Assembly: GCA_041648955.1 (NCBI GenBank)
Contig: JBAZOD010000007.1
Span: 1-24,439 of the forward strand
Source: JBAZOD01 sp041648955
Lineage (GTDB): Bacteria; Patescibacteriota; Patescibacteriia; Patescibacteriales; JAQTRU01
Reading direction: 5' to 3'
Length of the DNA stretch: 24,439 nt
Shown here: in pieces, positions 7,017 to 12,921 of the stretch
Layout of the letters: the number at the start of each line of letters is the position of its first letter
How positions within the stretch are numbered: position 1 is the first letter of the stretch
Program-made: the position numbers and the translations under genes
The notes under the pieces: generated by a model
Databases searched by the model: none
What the model was told of the DNA's origin: nothing
What the model saw: the letters and a program-made list of their open reading frames with translations, nothing else

Positions 7017-8198
7017 ATGAAATACTTCTTCATCCTAGGCAACAACCCAGCCCTCTCAATAGCTGAAATTTCGGCTGTTTTCAGTCTGGGGGACAATTCA
7101 AAAGTAGAATTTCTCGGTCAAGAGGTCTTTTTATTAGAAACAGAAAATAATTTTAACCCAGCTGAATTAATTAAAAAACTGGGAGGAGTAATTAAAATCG
7201 GCGCTATTTCGAATGAACTGAATTTTGACAATCAAAAAATAGTGACGGAATCAGAGAAACTAATTACTATCGATTATGAAGGAAAAATAAAATTTGGCGT
7301 TTCTTTTTACGGACATAACAAATTTAATTTAAAAATTGTCGGTATGGAAATTAAAAAGCGCTTGCGAGAGAAGAATATCAGCGTTCGTTGGGTGGTAAGC
7401 CGAGAGAAAGTTTTATCAAGCGTCGTAGTTGAACAAAACAAATTGATCTCGCAGGGAGCGGAAATAGTTTTAATTCAAAAAGACAATCATGTTTTAATGG
7501 GAAAAACTTTAGCTGTTCAGCCTTTCAAGGAATTATCATTCCGCGATTTTGGCCGACCAGCCCGAGATGATTTTTCCGGTATGCTTCCACCGAAGCTCGC
7601 GCAGATTATGATAAATCTATCTGGCGCGAAAAATGACGACACAATTCTAGATCCATTCTGCGGTTCCGGTACAATCCTTACTGAAGCAATGCTAATGGGC
7701 TGCAAAAACTTAATCGGCTTCGACATCTCCCCTAAAGCCATAGAAGATACAAAAAAAAATATTGAATGGATAAAAAATAAATTCAATATTCAACATTCGA
7801 CATTTAACATTCAAATCAAAGACGCTACCGCTCTCTCCGAAAGTCTAAAACCAAGCTCCATCAACGCCATCGTCACCGAACCGTACCTTGGTCCGCAAAG
7901 AGGCAAAAAAAATATCGGGGAAATTATCACTGAATTAGAAAAATTATACTCAAACAGCTTAGCGGAATTCAAAAAAATTCTAAAACCAGGCGGCCGAATA
8001 ATTATGATCTGGCCTGTATTCCACGTATCGCAAGCTACCCACAGCATACGACCAAACATTAATGGATTTAAAATAATAAACCCGATTCCAGAAAATTTAC
8101 GCCAAAGCAAAAAAATTTCATTAACCGAAAGAAACACTATTATTTATGGACGTGAGCAACAAAAAGTTTGGCGGGAAATAATAATTTTAGAAAAATAA
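7017..8198 (+). CDS. Trm11/THUMP-type RNA methyltransferase
   Basis: This 393-residue SAM-dependent methyltransferase resembles the Trm11/TrmG10 (UPF0020) group, which makes N2-methylguanosine in tRNA. Residues 1-170 are the THUMP-like RNA-binding part. The Rossmann part starts with GRPARDDFSGMLPPKLAQIM (180-199), then motif I DPFCGSGTILTEA (212-224) and GFDISPKAIEDTKKN (234-248). The catalytic motif IV reads TEPYLG (287-292) rather than the usual DPPY, so chemistry and substrate are uncertain. Residues about 255-267 (FNIQHSTFNIQ) are encoded by a heptamer tandem repeat. A weak TTGCAA-17-TAAAGT promoter lies at 6979-7007, giving a very short leader. It is one of only two plus-strand genes in the window and converges on ychF. 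Confidence 0.85.
   Translation: MKYFFILGNNPALSIAEISAVFSLGDNSKVEFLGQEVFLLETENNFNPAELIKKLGGVIKIGAISNELNFDNQKIVTESEKLITIDYEGKIKFGVSFYGHNKFNLKIVGMEIKKRLREKNISVRWVVSREKVLSSVVVEQNKLISQGAEIVLIQKDNHVLMGKTLAVQPFKELSFRDFGRPARDDFSGMLPPKLAQIMINLSGAKNDDTILDPFCGSGTILTEAMLMGCKNLIGFDISPKAIEDTKKNIEWIKNKFNIQHSTFNIQIKDATALSESLKPSSINAIVTEPYLGPQRGKKNIGEIITELEKLYSNSLAEFKKILKPGGRIIMIWPVFHVSQATHSIRPNINGFKIINPIPENLRQSKKISLTERNTIIYGREQQKVWREIIILEK
7781..7815 (+). repeat. Five tandem ATTCAAC-like heptamers inside a gene
   Basis: Five consecutive 7-base units are visible: ATTCAAT, ATTCAAC, ATTCGAC, ATTTAAC and ATTCAAA. They encode the Asn/Gln/Ile/His-rich stretch NIQHSTFNIQ between the second strand and motif III region of the methyltransferase. 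The unit length is not a multiple of three, so gain or loss of one unit would shift the frame. Confidence 0.75.
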
Positions 8199-8204
8199 AA
8201 TACT

Positions 8205-8238
8205 AAAAAAGAGTCTCGAGCATTCGGGACTCTTTTTT
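8205..8238. terminator. Bidirectional terminator between convergent genes
   Basis: AAAAAAGAGTC-TC and G-GGACTCTTTTTT form a hairpin with A-run and T-run on either side. It lies between the methyltransferase stop (8198) and the ychF stop (8262) and can serve both strands. Confidence 0.85.
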
Positions 8239-8261
8239 ATATTCTAATAAAAAATAATTTT

Positions 8262-9320
8262 TTATTTATTAACCAAAAAATTACAAATATCGCCATCCTG
8301 AACTATATAATCTTTCCCTTCAGTTCTAATAAACCCTTTTTCTCGCGCTTTTTGTTCACCTCCGGCTTCAATAAATTTTCCCCAGCTAATTACTTCGGCT
8401 CGAATAAAACCTTTAATAAAATCGGTATGAATTACGCCGGCTGCTTGCGGAGCTAAACTTCCCTTCTTAACTGTCCAAGCCCTTGTTTCATCAACGCCAG
8501 TTGTAAAAAAAGTAATCAACCCTAATAGTTTATAAGAAATTTTTATAAGCTTATCTAGACCACTTTCTTCCAAGCCTAGTTCGCGGATAAATTCAACTTG
8601 TTCTTCTGGCAAGAGCTTGGAAATCTCCTCCTCAGCTTTAACATTCAAAATAATTTTCTCTCCGCCCCAATTACCGCCGATATCATCTTTCTTGTCGCTA
8701 TTCACGACATAAATTATCGGCTTGTCAGAAAGAAAATTAAAATTTTTTATTTCTTCTTTTTCTTCATCATTAAAATCAATATCGCGGACAGCTGTTCCCG
8801 CGTCCAAGTGATTTTTTATTTTTTCTAAAAATTCTTTCTTTTTAATTTTATCTTTGTCTCCGCTCTTAGCTTCTTTGGTAATTTTTTCCAATTGCTTGCT
8901 GGCGCTCTGCAAATCAGCAAATATTAATTCCAAATTTATGGTTTCCTTGTCTTCGTCTGGATTAATTCGGCCGTCAACATGAATAATATTTTTATCTTCA
9001 AAATTTCTCACCACTTCACAAATCGCATCACATTCGCGAATATGAGATAAAAATTGGTTTCCTAAACCTTCCCCCTTGTGAGCGCCCTTAACCAACCCTG
9101 CAATATCAACGAATTCTATTATCGTAGGAATAATTTTTTCCGGCTTGGAAATAACCGCTATTTTCTCTAAACGTTCGTCTGGAACCTTAACTACGCCGAC
9201 ATTGGGCTCAATTGTACAAAAAGGATAATTTGAAGCTTCCGCCTGTTTATTTGTTAGAGCGTTAAATAAAGTTGATTTCCCCACATTGGGGAGCCCCACA
9301 ATTCCTATAGATAAAGGCAT
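8262..9320 (-). CDS. ychF: YchF/OLA1-family P-loop NTPase
   Basis: This 352-residue translation-associated NTPase hydrolyses ATP in preference to GTP in studied members and binds ribosomes. G1 is GLPNVGKS (residues 9-16); the G2 region is ASNYPFCTIEPNVGVV (about 29-44); G3 is DIAGLVKGAHKGEGLGNQFL (about 72-91). An inserted coiled-coil region (about 130-180) follows, and NSDKKD stands at the G4 position. The C-terminal TGS domain runs from about 270 to the end (FFTTGVDETRAWTVKKGS through IVQDGDICNFL). Length and domain order are those of the family. It is monocistronic between terminators on both sides. Confidence 0.97.
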   Translation of the reverse strand: MPLSIGIVGLPNVGKSTLFNALTNKQAEASNYPFCTIEPNVGVVKVPDERLEKIAVISKPEKIIPTIIEFVDIAGLVKGAHKGEGLGNQFLSHIRECDAICEVVRNFEDKNIIHVDGRINPDEDKETINLELIFADLQSASKQLEKITKEAKSGDKDKIKKKEFLEKIKNHLDAGTAVRDIDFNDEEKEEIKNFNFLSDKPIIYVVNSDKKDDIGGNWGGEKIILNVKAEEEISKLLPEEQVEFIRELGLEESGLDKLIKISYKLLGLITFFTTGVDETRAWTVKKGSLAPQAAGVIHTDFIKGFIRAEVISWGKFIEAGGEQKAREKGFIRTEGKDYIVQDGDICNFLVNK

Positions 9321-9377
9321 AATAATTATATTAAAGTTATAATTGTATCTTAAAGTCTGCTAAAAGTTATGTCAATT

Positions 9378-9406
9378 AAAAAGGGGCCCAGCGGACCCCT
9401 TTTTTT
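9378..9406 (-). terminator. Strong intrinsic terminator
   Basis: AAAAAGGGG (9378-9386) and CCCCTTTTT (9396-9404) form a strong stem. On the minus strand the hairpin ends in TTTTT about 55 bases upstream of ychF. It would end the minus-strand transcript from the promoter at 9768-9796. The plus strand also has a T-run, but nothing obvious is transcribed into it from that side. Confidence 0.8.
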
Positions 9407-9761
9407 ATATAAAATAAAATTATGTAGGTCAAATGCTGAGCCCCAGCCCTAAAGGTTTGTTTCTGATCCATCTGGATGATAGACAAGAAAATCCCTCTCC
9501 CTCAGGGATGAAAGCTTTTCCGCCGAACTTAAGAAAAGACAACCTTTTACCAATCTGTGGTGAAATCTGATAAAATATTTTGGTATCGGATTCCACCCTT
9601 TTTTTGTTTTTGTTTTATTTTTTTGCCACGTCGGCGTTGGCAAAGTAAATCAGTAAAAAGCAAAGAAATTGCCCTAAACAAATAATTTTTAGGAAAATCT
9701 CTTTAATATTTTGAAATTTTCAAAGAATGTGCGAAAAATATCTATATTCTCTACTTATTTA
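9378..9761 (-). ncRNA. Candidate structured non-coding RNA of about 385 nt
   Basis: A near-consensus promoter (9768-9796) and a strong terminator (9378-9406) bracket this minus-strand stretch. Inside are clear stems. TTTGCCA/TGGCAAA closes the loop at about 9623-9645. Next is a 14-position helix GGTGGAATCCGATA/TATCAGATTTCACC (about 9560-9598) with one mismatch and one G-U. A long-range pair joins AAAGGTTGT to ACAAACCTTT and encloses ATCCCT/AGGGAT and ATCC/GGAT hairpins. GCTG/CAGC lies near the end. The one minus-strand ORF (9449-9643, 64 codons) begins with TTG inside a hairpin, has no Shine-Dalgarno and resembles no family I know. I did not find hallmarks of RNase P RNA, tmRNA or SRP RNA. 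The identity is unknown; 6S-like RNA cannot be excluded. Confidence 0.5.
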
Positions 9762-9767
9762 CTATTA

Positions 9768-9796
9768 ATAATACCATATAAAAATACATAAGTCAA
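9768..9796 (-). promoter_or_regulatory. Sigma70-type promoter of the candidate ncRNA
   Basis: On the minus strand TTGACT (9796-9791), exactly 17 bases, then TATTAT (9773-9768). Initiation is expected near 9761. It is among the best promoter matches in the window. Confidence 0.75.
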
Positions 9797-9867
9797 CCAC
9801 CCTGGACTATTTTTATTTTTGTCTAAAATAAGCTATTTTTTATTTTTCTATTCTATTGCAAAAATAG

Positions 9868-9951
9868 TTTTCCACACTTTAGTCTACATTCTTGTGGACT
9901 AAAGTCATAAACTTATGCACAAAAATAACAGTTTATCCACAGTTACGCACA
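9868..9951 (+). other. Cluster of DnaA boxes (candidate origin or DnaA-binding region)
   Basis: Three 9-mers match the DnaA consensus TTWTNCACA exactly: TTTTCCACA (9868-9876), TTATGCACA (9913-9921) and the perfect E. coli-type box TTATCCACA (9933-9941). A fourth, TTACGCACA (9943-9951), has one mismatch. All four face the same way, and the last three are spaced 20 and 10 bases apart, in phase with the helix. The surroundings (9660-10180) are very AT-rich and non-coding, with AT-only runs that could unwind. This fits oriC. Against it, dnaA and dnaN are not next to it and gene direction does not switch here, so a secondary DnaA-binding locus is also possible. Confidence 0.55.
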
Positions 9952-10181
9952 TACTTAAGTCCACAAAAACGTGGACTTTAAAAAATATCTTATAAACACA
10001 CTCCATTTATCTCTAATTTATTTAAAAAACTTAAGTCTACGCTACAGTGGACTTTAAAACAACAAAAAAGACACTAAAAATAAAGCAGACAACATCTAAA
10101 CAACTATCATGACTATTAAATGTAAAAAATTCGACTTTAATTGTTATAAAAATACTTAAGTCCACGTTCTTGTGGACTAAA
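9877..10181. repeat. Four copies of a 26-bp inverted repeat with fixed 6-base spacer
   Basis: The consensus is TTAAGTCYAC-N6-GTGGACTWWA. Copies lie at 9877-9904, 9955-9981, 10031-10057 and 10156-10181. Every copy has a spacer of exactly six bases whose sequence varies (ATTCTT, AAAAAC, GCTACA, GTTCTT), while the arms are nearly identical. Centre-to-centre distances are about 77, 76 and 125. Copies one and two interleave with the DnaA boxes, and a half-site GACTTTAA lies at 10133-10140. Conserved arms with free spacers suggest sites for a dimeric DNA-binding protein; RNA hairpins are the alternative. No cognate regulator is identifiable here. Confidence 0.8.
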
Positions 10182-10200
10182 AAACCGAGAAGAATCTCGG
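10179..10200 (-). terminator. Terminator of the tRNA-Cys transcript
   Basis: On the minus strand CCGAGA (10200-10195), loop TTCT, TCTCGG (10190-10185), then a run of T. It ends a transcript that starts upstream of tRNA-Cys and includes the 120 bases after it. Confidence 0.85.
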
Positions 10201-10319
10201 TGCAATACTAATAGCGAATATTTAGGAGGATAAAACTATCCAGTCATCCGGCTAACTCGTTGAGCCGAATGATCTGACAAACCCCAAAGGTTAATTCTCC
10301 AAGATTAGAATTATTTCTG
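10201..10319 (-). ncRNA. Candidate structured RNA cotranscribed with tRNA-Cys
   Basis: Between the tRNA-Cys 3' end and the terminator lie about 120 non-coding bases that fold well on the minus strand. A long hairpin CAG-a-TCAT-t-CGGCT / AGCCG-g-ATGA-CTG covers about 10241-10276. GGATA-gttt-TATCC follows, GGAG (10300-10297) can pair with CTCC near 10226, and TTCTAAT can pair with ATTAGTA to close the whole. This looks like a branched structured RNA rather than a simple trailer. I recognise no known family. It could be a tRNA-processed small RNA. Confidence 0.4.
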
Positions 10320-10390
10320 AGGCCGGAGAGGGAATCGAACCCACGGTGAAAGTTTTGCAAACTTCTGCCTTACCACTTGGCTATCCGGCC
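10320..10390 (-). tRNA. tRNA-Cys (anticodon GCA)
   Basis: On the minus strand the acceptor GGCCGGA (10390-10384) pairs with TCCGGCC (10327-10321). The D-arm is GCC-AAGTGGTAA-GGC, the anticodon loop is TTGCAAA with anticodon GCA, and the T-loop is TTCGATT. The discriminator base is U73, an identity element of tRNA-Cys. The T-stem GTGGG/CCCTC contains one T-T mismatch. CCA is not encoded. The promoter lies at 10408-10435. Confidence 0.95.
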
Positions 10391-10407
10391 TAAAATATTT
10401 CTTTTAT

Positions 10408-10435
10408 ATTATAATGATAGCAAACCTTATTTCAA
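10408..10435 (-). promoter_or_regulatory. Promoter of tRNA-Cys
   Basis: On the minus strand TTGAAA (10435-10430), 16 bases, then a perfect TATAAT (10413-10408), about 18 bases before the tRNA 5' end. Confidence 0.7.
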
Positions 10436-10454
10436 AAAACAAGAAAAATGATTA

Positions 10455-10480
10455 AAAAAATAAAAACCCCATTTCAGGGG
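10455..10480 (-). terminator. Terminator after the 3D-domain gene
   Basis: CCCC (10480-10477 on the minus strand), loop TGAAAT, GGGG (10470-10467), followed by TTTTTATTTTTTT. It lies about 30 bases after the stop codon of the 3D-domain gene. Confidence 0.75.
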
Positions 10481-10510
10481 CTAAAAAACAACTAAAACTA
10501 CCAAGAACAA

Positions 10511-11056
10511 TTAAGGCAAAATTTCAATTTTTGCGAATTTTACACCAAATTGTCTTGCATCTTGTTTGTTTATCATCCAAACATCAATCCTATCAGAAAA
10601 ACGAGTATTCATTCGATCGCGAACTATAAAGACTCTATCACCAAATAACTCCGGAATTCTCACTTTTGTCCCAAACTTCAAAAAATTAGCAGCAATTGTA
10701 TCCTCTACCCCGTGTTCACAAACATTAAACCCATTAGCAGTAATGCAAGGAGAATCATCGCATTGGCCAGCCTCGGAATTATAAGCTGTTATAAGCCTAT
10801 TGGTGGTCGATTTGACCTCCCAAGCTCCATTTTCTGGCAAATGGTTAAGAATCGCCGGTTGAGCTTCGCTTGCCTCTTCTACGGCCATTTCTGACAAAAT
10901 TTGCTCAATCTCCGAATCCTCCATAGCTTCTTTAGCTAAAGTAGGCATTGGAAATAAAAATATTTCAAATAAAAAAACTAAAATTAGCGATAAAACCAAC
11001 TTTCTCGCATTTTTTAGTGAAATAATCCTTTTTCTGTTTTGTTTTAATGCTTCCAT
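10511..11056 (-). CDS. Exported 3D-domain protein (peptidoglycan-related)
   Basis: This 181-residue protein has an N-terminal signal or anchor helix (LVLSLILVFLFEIFLFPMP) followed by TLAKEA, an acidic linker, and a C-terminal 3D domain from about residue 85. The domain shows LITAYNSEAGQCDDSPCITA, the middle segment IAANFLKFGTKVRIP, and VRDRMNTRFSDRIDVWM, whose Asp residues give the domain its name. The fold is a double-psi beta-barrel related to MltA and RlpA, which act on peptidoglycan; enzymatic activity here is inferred. The domain has two Cys (CDDSPC) and a third in NVCEHG. Upstream frame extension exists, but it would start within the -10 box, so ATG 11056 is chosen. The gene has its own promoter and terminator. 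Confidence 0.88.
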   Translation of the reverse strand: MEALKQNRKRIISLKNARKLVLSLILVFLFEIFLFPMPTLAKEAMEDSEIEQILSEMAVEEASEAQPAILNHLPENGAWEVKSTTNRLITAYNSEAGQCDDSPCITANGFNVCEHGVEDTIAANFLKFGTKVRIPELFGDRVFIVRDRMNTRFSDRIDVWMINKQDARQFGVKFAKIEILP

Positions 11057-11059
11057 TTT

Positions 11060-11110
11060 TGTAAAAATAAAAATCCCTATTTCCCATCTCCTGGGATTGT
11101 GTAGGGATTT
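11060..11110 (-). promoter_or_regulatory. Terminator-like leader hairpin before the 3D-domain gene
   Basis: On the minus strand AAATCCCT (11110-11103) pairs with AGGGATTT (11078-11071), and TCCCA/TGGGA (11096-11092/11086-11082) pairs inside. TTTTTATTTTT follows directly and the ATG comes five bases later. With initiation expected near 11121, almost the whole leader is this hairpin. It could attenuate transcription or shape translation initiation. No Shine-Dalgarno is seen after it. Confidence 0.55.
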
Positions 11111-11127
11111 CCTTATCTTATATATTA

Positions 11128-11156
11128 AGTCTATCACATCGTAGCAAAAAAGTCAA
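11128..11156 (-). promoter_or_regulatory. Promoter of the 3D-domain gene
   Basis: On the minus strand TTGACT (11156-11151), exactly 17 bases, then TAGACT (11133-11128). Confidence 0.65.
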
Positions 11157-11257
11157 CCTATATCTTGATTTATCAGCTAATATTAAATAAAATTTAAAAG
11201 TATAAATTTTAATTTCAAAAAATAAAACAATACAACTTTATTTTCAAACCTAAAATA

Positions 11258-11286
11258 TTGACACAAATTTAATTTTATGCTATTAT
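11258..11286 (+). promoter_or_regulatory. Near-perfect promoter of the lipoprotein gene
   Basis: TTGACA (11258-11263), exactly 17 bases, then TATTAT (11281-11286), with an overlapping TATAAT at 11284-11289. About 70 bases of leader precede the ATG. Confidence 0.8.
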
Positions 11287-11360
11287 AATATAATTACGTC
11301 CTTTGAAAAACGTGGCATCCTGCTAATAAAACAATATATTCTCTTACCCGGAGGTTCCAC

Positions 11361-11891
11361 ATGAGAAGAATCACAGTAATAACTTCGATGCTGATCATTA
11401 TTTTGACAGCCGGTTGCTCTGTCATGAAGAGTGCGACTGTAGCAACAACCGGAAACAGTATAACTTTCAGGGCGAAAAACCTCGGCCTACTCAGTCCAGC
11501 CGTTACTGCATCGGAAATGGCTGAGTTAATTAATGCTCAGGCCAGAGCCGACTATATGAAAAACGTGGTCGGTAAATCCGGAAACGGGAGAAAAATTGGC
11601 AATTACATAATTGCCATCATCAATAACGATCCAGGAAAAGAGGTTTATTTCTTTGACCCCGAAATCCCTGGATACAAAATATTTCTGAAACCAAACGGCG
11701 GAGTTTATCTGTTATCAGTTCAAACTATTCCGAGGGAGATAGCCCTTTATAGCGGGGAAAAGAAAAACGCGAGAGTATGCTATAAAATACATCCCCTCAA
11801 TGACATGAGGAGATATGATAACAGCGCCACATACAAAAAAAATGTACTTGGGATAGAGGTTGATCTCAGGTACACTATTAACAGCATTTGA
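11361..11891 (+). CDS. Predicted lipoprotein of unknown function
   Basis: This 176-residue protein has a classic lipoprotein signal: RR, hydrophobic ITSMLIIIL, then lipobox LTAGC with acylated Cys19. The mature part starts SVMKSATVATTGNSITF. It has a helical middle (ASEMAELINAQARADYMKNV) and a beta-rich C-terminus (KEVYFFDPEIPGYKIFLKP, VYLLSVQTIPREIALY). I recognise no family. It has a strong GGAGG ribosome-binding site eight bases before the ATG, its own promoter and its own terminator. Codon choice is visibly richer in G and C than in the neighbours (GGC, CTC, CTG, CAG, GTC used freely). With its plus-strand direction and well-isolated unit, this may indicate acquisition by transfer; that is inference. 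Confidence 0.8.
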   Translation: MRRITVITSMLIIILTAGCSVMKSATVATTGNSITFRAKNLGLLSPAVTASEMAELINAQARADYMKNVVGKSGNGRKIGNYIIAIINNDPGKEVYFFDPEIPGYKIFLKPNGGVYLLSVQTIPREIALYSGEKKNARVCYKIHPLNDMRRYDNSATYKKNVLGIEVDLRYTINSI

Positions 11892-11910
11892 GAGAAGCAA
11901 AGAGAAGCAA

Positions 11911-11941
11911 AAAGGATGTTCATGACGGGACATCCTTTTTT
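11911..11941. terminator. Bidirectional terminator between lipoprotein and pilin array
   Basis: AAAGGATGT (11911-11919) and ACATCCTTT (11930-11938) form a perfect 9-bp stem followed by T on the plus strand and by TTTTT on the minus strand. It serves both the lipoprotein gene and the 3' end of the pilin-like array. A doubled AGAGAAGCAA (11891-11910) precedes it. Confidence 0.88.
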
Positions 11942-11963
11942 AATTTCTGTGAAATTCTATATC

Positions 11964-12377
11964 CTAGCCCTCTGCCACATCGGCCCCAGCCCAATTCATA
12001 GCATTGAAGACAAAATAGGTGATGGCGTAAGCGCTAACCACAATAATTAAACCAATAATCGCTCGAAAAATTGTTTCTTTCGCTTCCTGTATTTTTTCTT
12101 CATTACCAGCCGCATTCATCCATTTAAAACCAGCCGTGATTATTAAAACCAAAAAAATAATCCCCAACAGTCCAAGAAAGGCCTCTATTATAGCGGCGGC
12201 GATACTTCCTAAGCTAGAACTATCTGCCGGTTGGAACCCAGATGTTTCATTAAAAGCCCCCATTTGGCCTTCGGCTGGACCAAAATTTTGAGCTCTAACT
12301 ATATCAGCAATTTTAAAATTTAAAATCGAAAAAGCGATAAAGGCTAAAAAATATTTTGTTTTTTGAAAAAAACTCAT
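11964..12377 (-). CDS. T4SS pilin-like two-helix protein, array copy 1
   Basis: This 137-residue protein has a signal peptide (FLAFIAFSILNF, cleavage expected near VRAQ). A short polar segment follows, then helix 1 (IIEAFLGLLGIIFLVLIIT), the family loop AGFKWMNAAGNEEKIQEAKE, helix 2 (IIGLIIVVSAYAITYFVFNA) and a short acidic tail. The pattern GGxxWMxAxGNEExxxxAK flanked by two helices is that of the TrbC/VirB2-like 'T4SS pilin' family found in Patescibacteria. Such proteins are expected in the membrane or in an extracellular fibre; the function in these bacteria is unproven. It is the most downstream of the seven tandem copies, 34 bases after copy 2. Confidence 0.85.
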   Translation of the reverse strand: MSFFQKTKYFLAFIAFSILNFKIADIVRAQNFGPAEGQMGAFNETSGFQPADSSSLGSIAAAIIEAFLGLLGIIFLVLIITAGFKWMNAAGNEEKIQEAKETIFRAIIGLIIVVSAYAITYFVFNAMNWAGADVAEG

Positions 12378-12411
12378 AAAAATTAAATAAAAAATTTAAT
12401 AATACATTCTG

Positions 12412-12897
12412 CTATTTTTCCACACAATTACCCAGATTCATCACCTGACCATCTGGACATTTCCCATACCCCGAACTGCCGCTACTCCCGCCCGTTGGCG
12501 TAGTTAAAGTCTGGCTGGCGATACGGCCAAAAACAAAGAAGCTGATAGCATAAGCAGCTGTTATAATAATTAAACCGATTATTGCTGCTTGAATTAATTC
12601 TTTAGCTTTTGTTAATCTCTCTTCATTACCACGGCCAGTCATCCACAAAAATCCTCCATAAAGCATTAGAACTATAAATATAATACCTAGAAGGCTTAAA
12701 AAAATATTAACACCAGTGCCGGCAATCCTAGAAACAGAAAATTCGTCAATACCACTAGTTTGATAACCGCTCTTTGCCCCTAAATCTTTCAAATTTCCCC
12801 CCATTGTCGGCGTGGTTTGCCCAAAAACAAAATAAGGAAAAACCAATATTAAAATCAACAAAGCCAAAATTGAAAATTGCTTAATAATTTTTGACAT
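12412..12897 (-). CDS. T4SS pilin-like two-helix protein, array copy 2, Cys-containing tail
   Basis: This 161-residue paralogue has a signal peptide ILALLILILVFPYFVFG ending before QTTPT. Helix 1 is NIFLSLLGIIFIVLMLY, the family loop is GGFLWMTGRGNEERLTKAKE, and helix 2 is AAIIGLIIITAAYAISFFVF. Unlike the other copies it carries a C-terminal extension: a Gly/Ser linker (GGSSGSSGYG), then CPDGQVMNLGNCVEK, whose two Cys could form a disulfide. The tail would be a small exposed domain if the C-terminus faces outside. It lies 24 bases downstream of copy 3. Confidence 0.86.
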   Translation of the reverse strand: MSKIIKQFSILALLILILVFPYFVFGQTTPTMGGNLKDLGAKSGYQTSGIDEFSVSRIAGTGVNIFLSLLGIIFIVLMLYGGFLWMTGRGNEERLTKAKELIQAAIIGLIIITAAYAISFFVFGRIASQTLTTPTGGSSGSSGYGKCPDGQVMNLGNCVEK

Positions 12898-12921
12898 AAC
12901 AATATATCTTATTTATATAAT

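Noticed and set aside
9449..9643. Minus-strand ORF of 64 codons inside the candidate ncRNA
   Set aside because: It starts with TTG within a hairpin, has no ribosome-binding site, is oddly basic at the start with poly-Lys from an A-run, and shows no family resemblance. The RNA interpretation explains the stems better.
9860..10181. CRISPR array
   Set aside because: The repeated units are inverted repeats with six-base spacers and irregular distances, only four copies, and no cas gene nearby.
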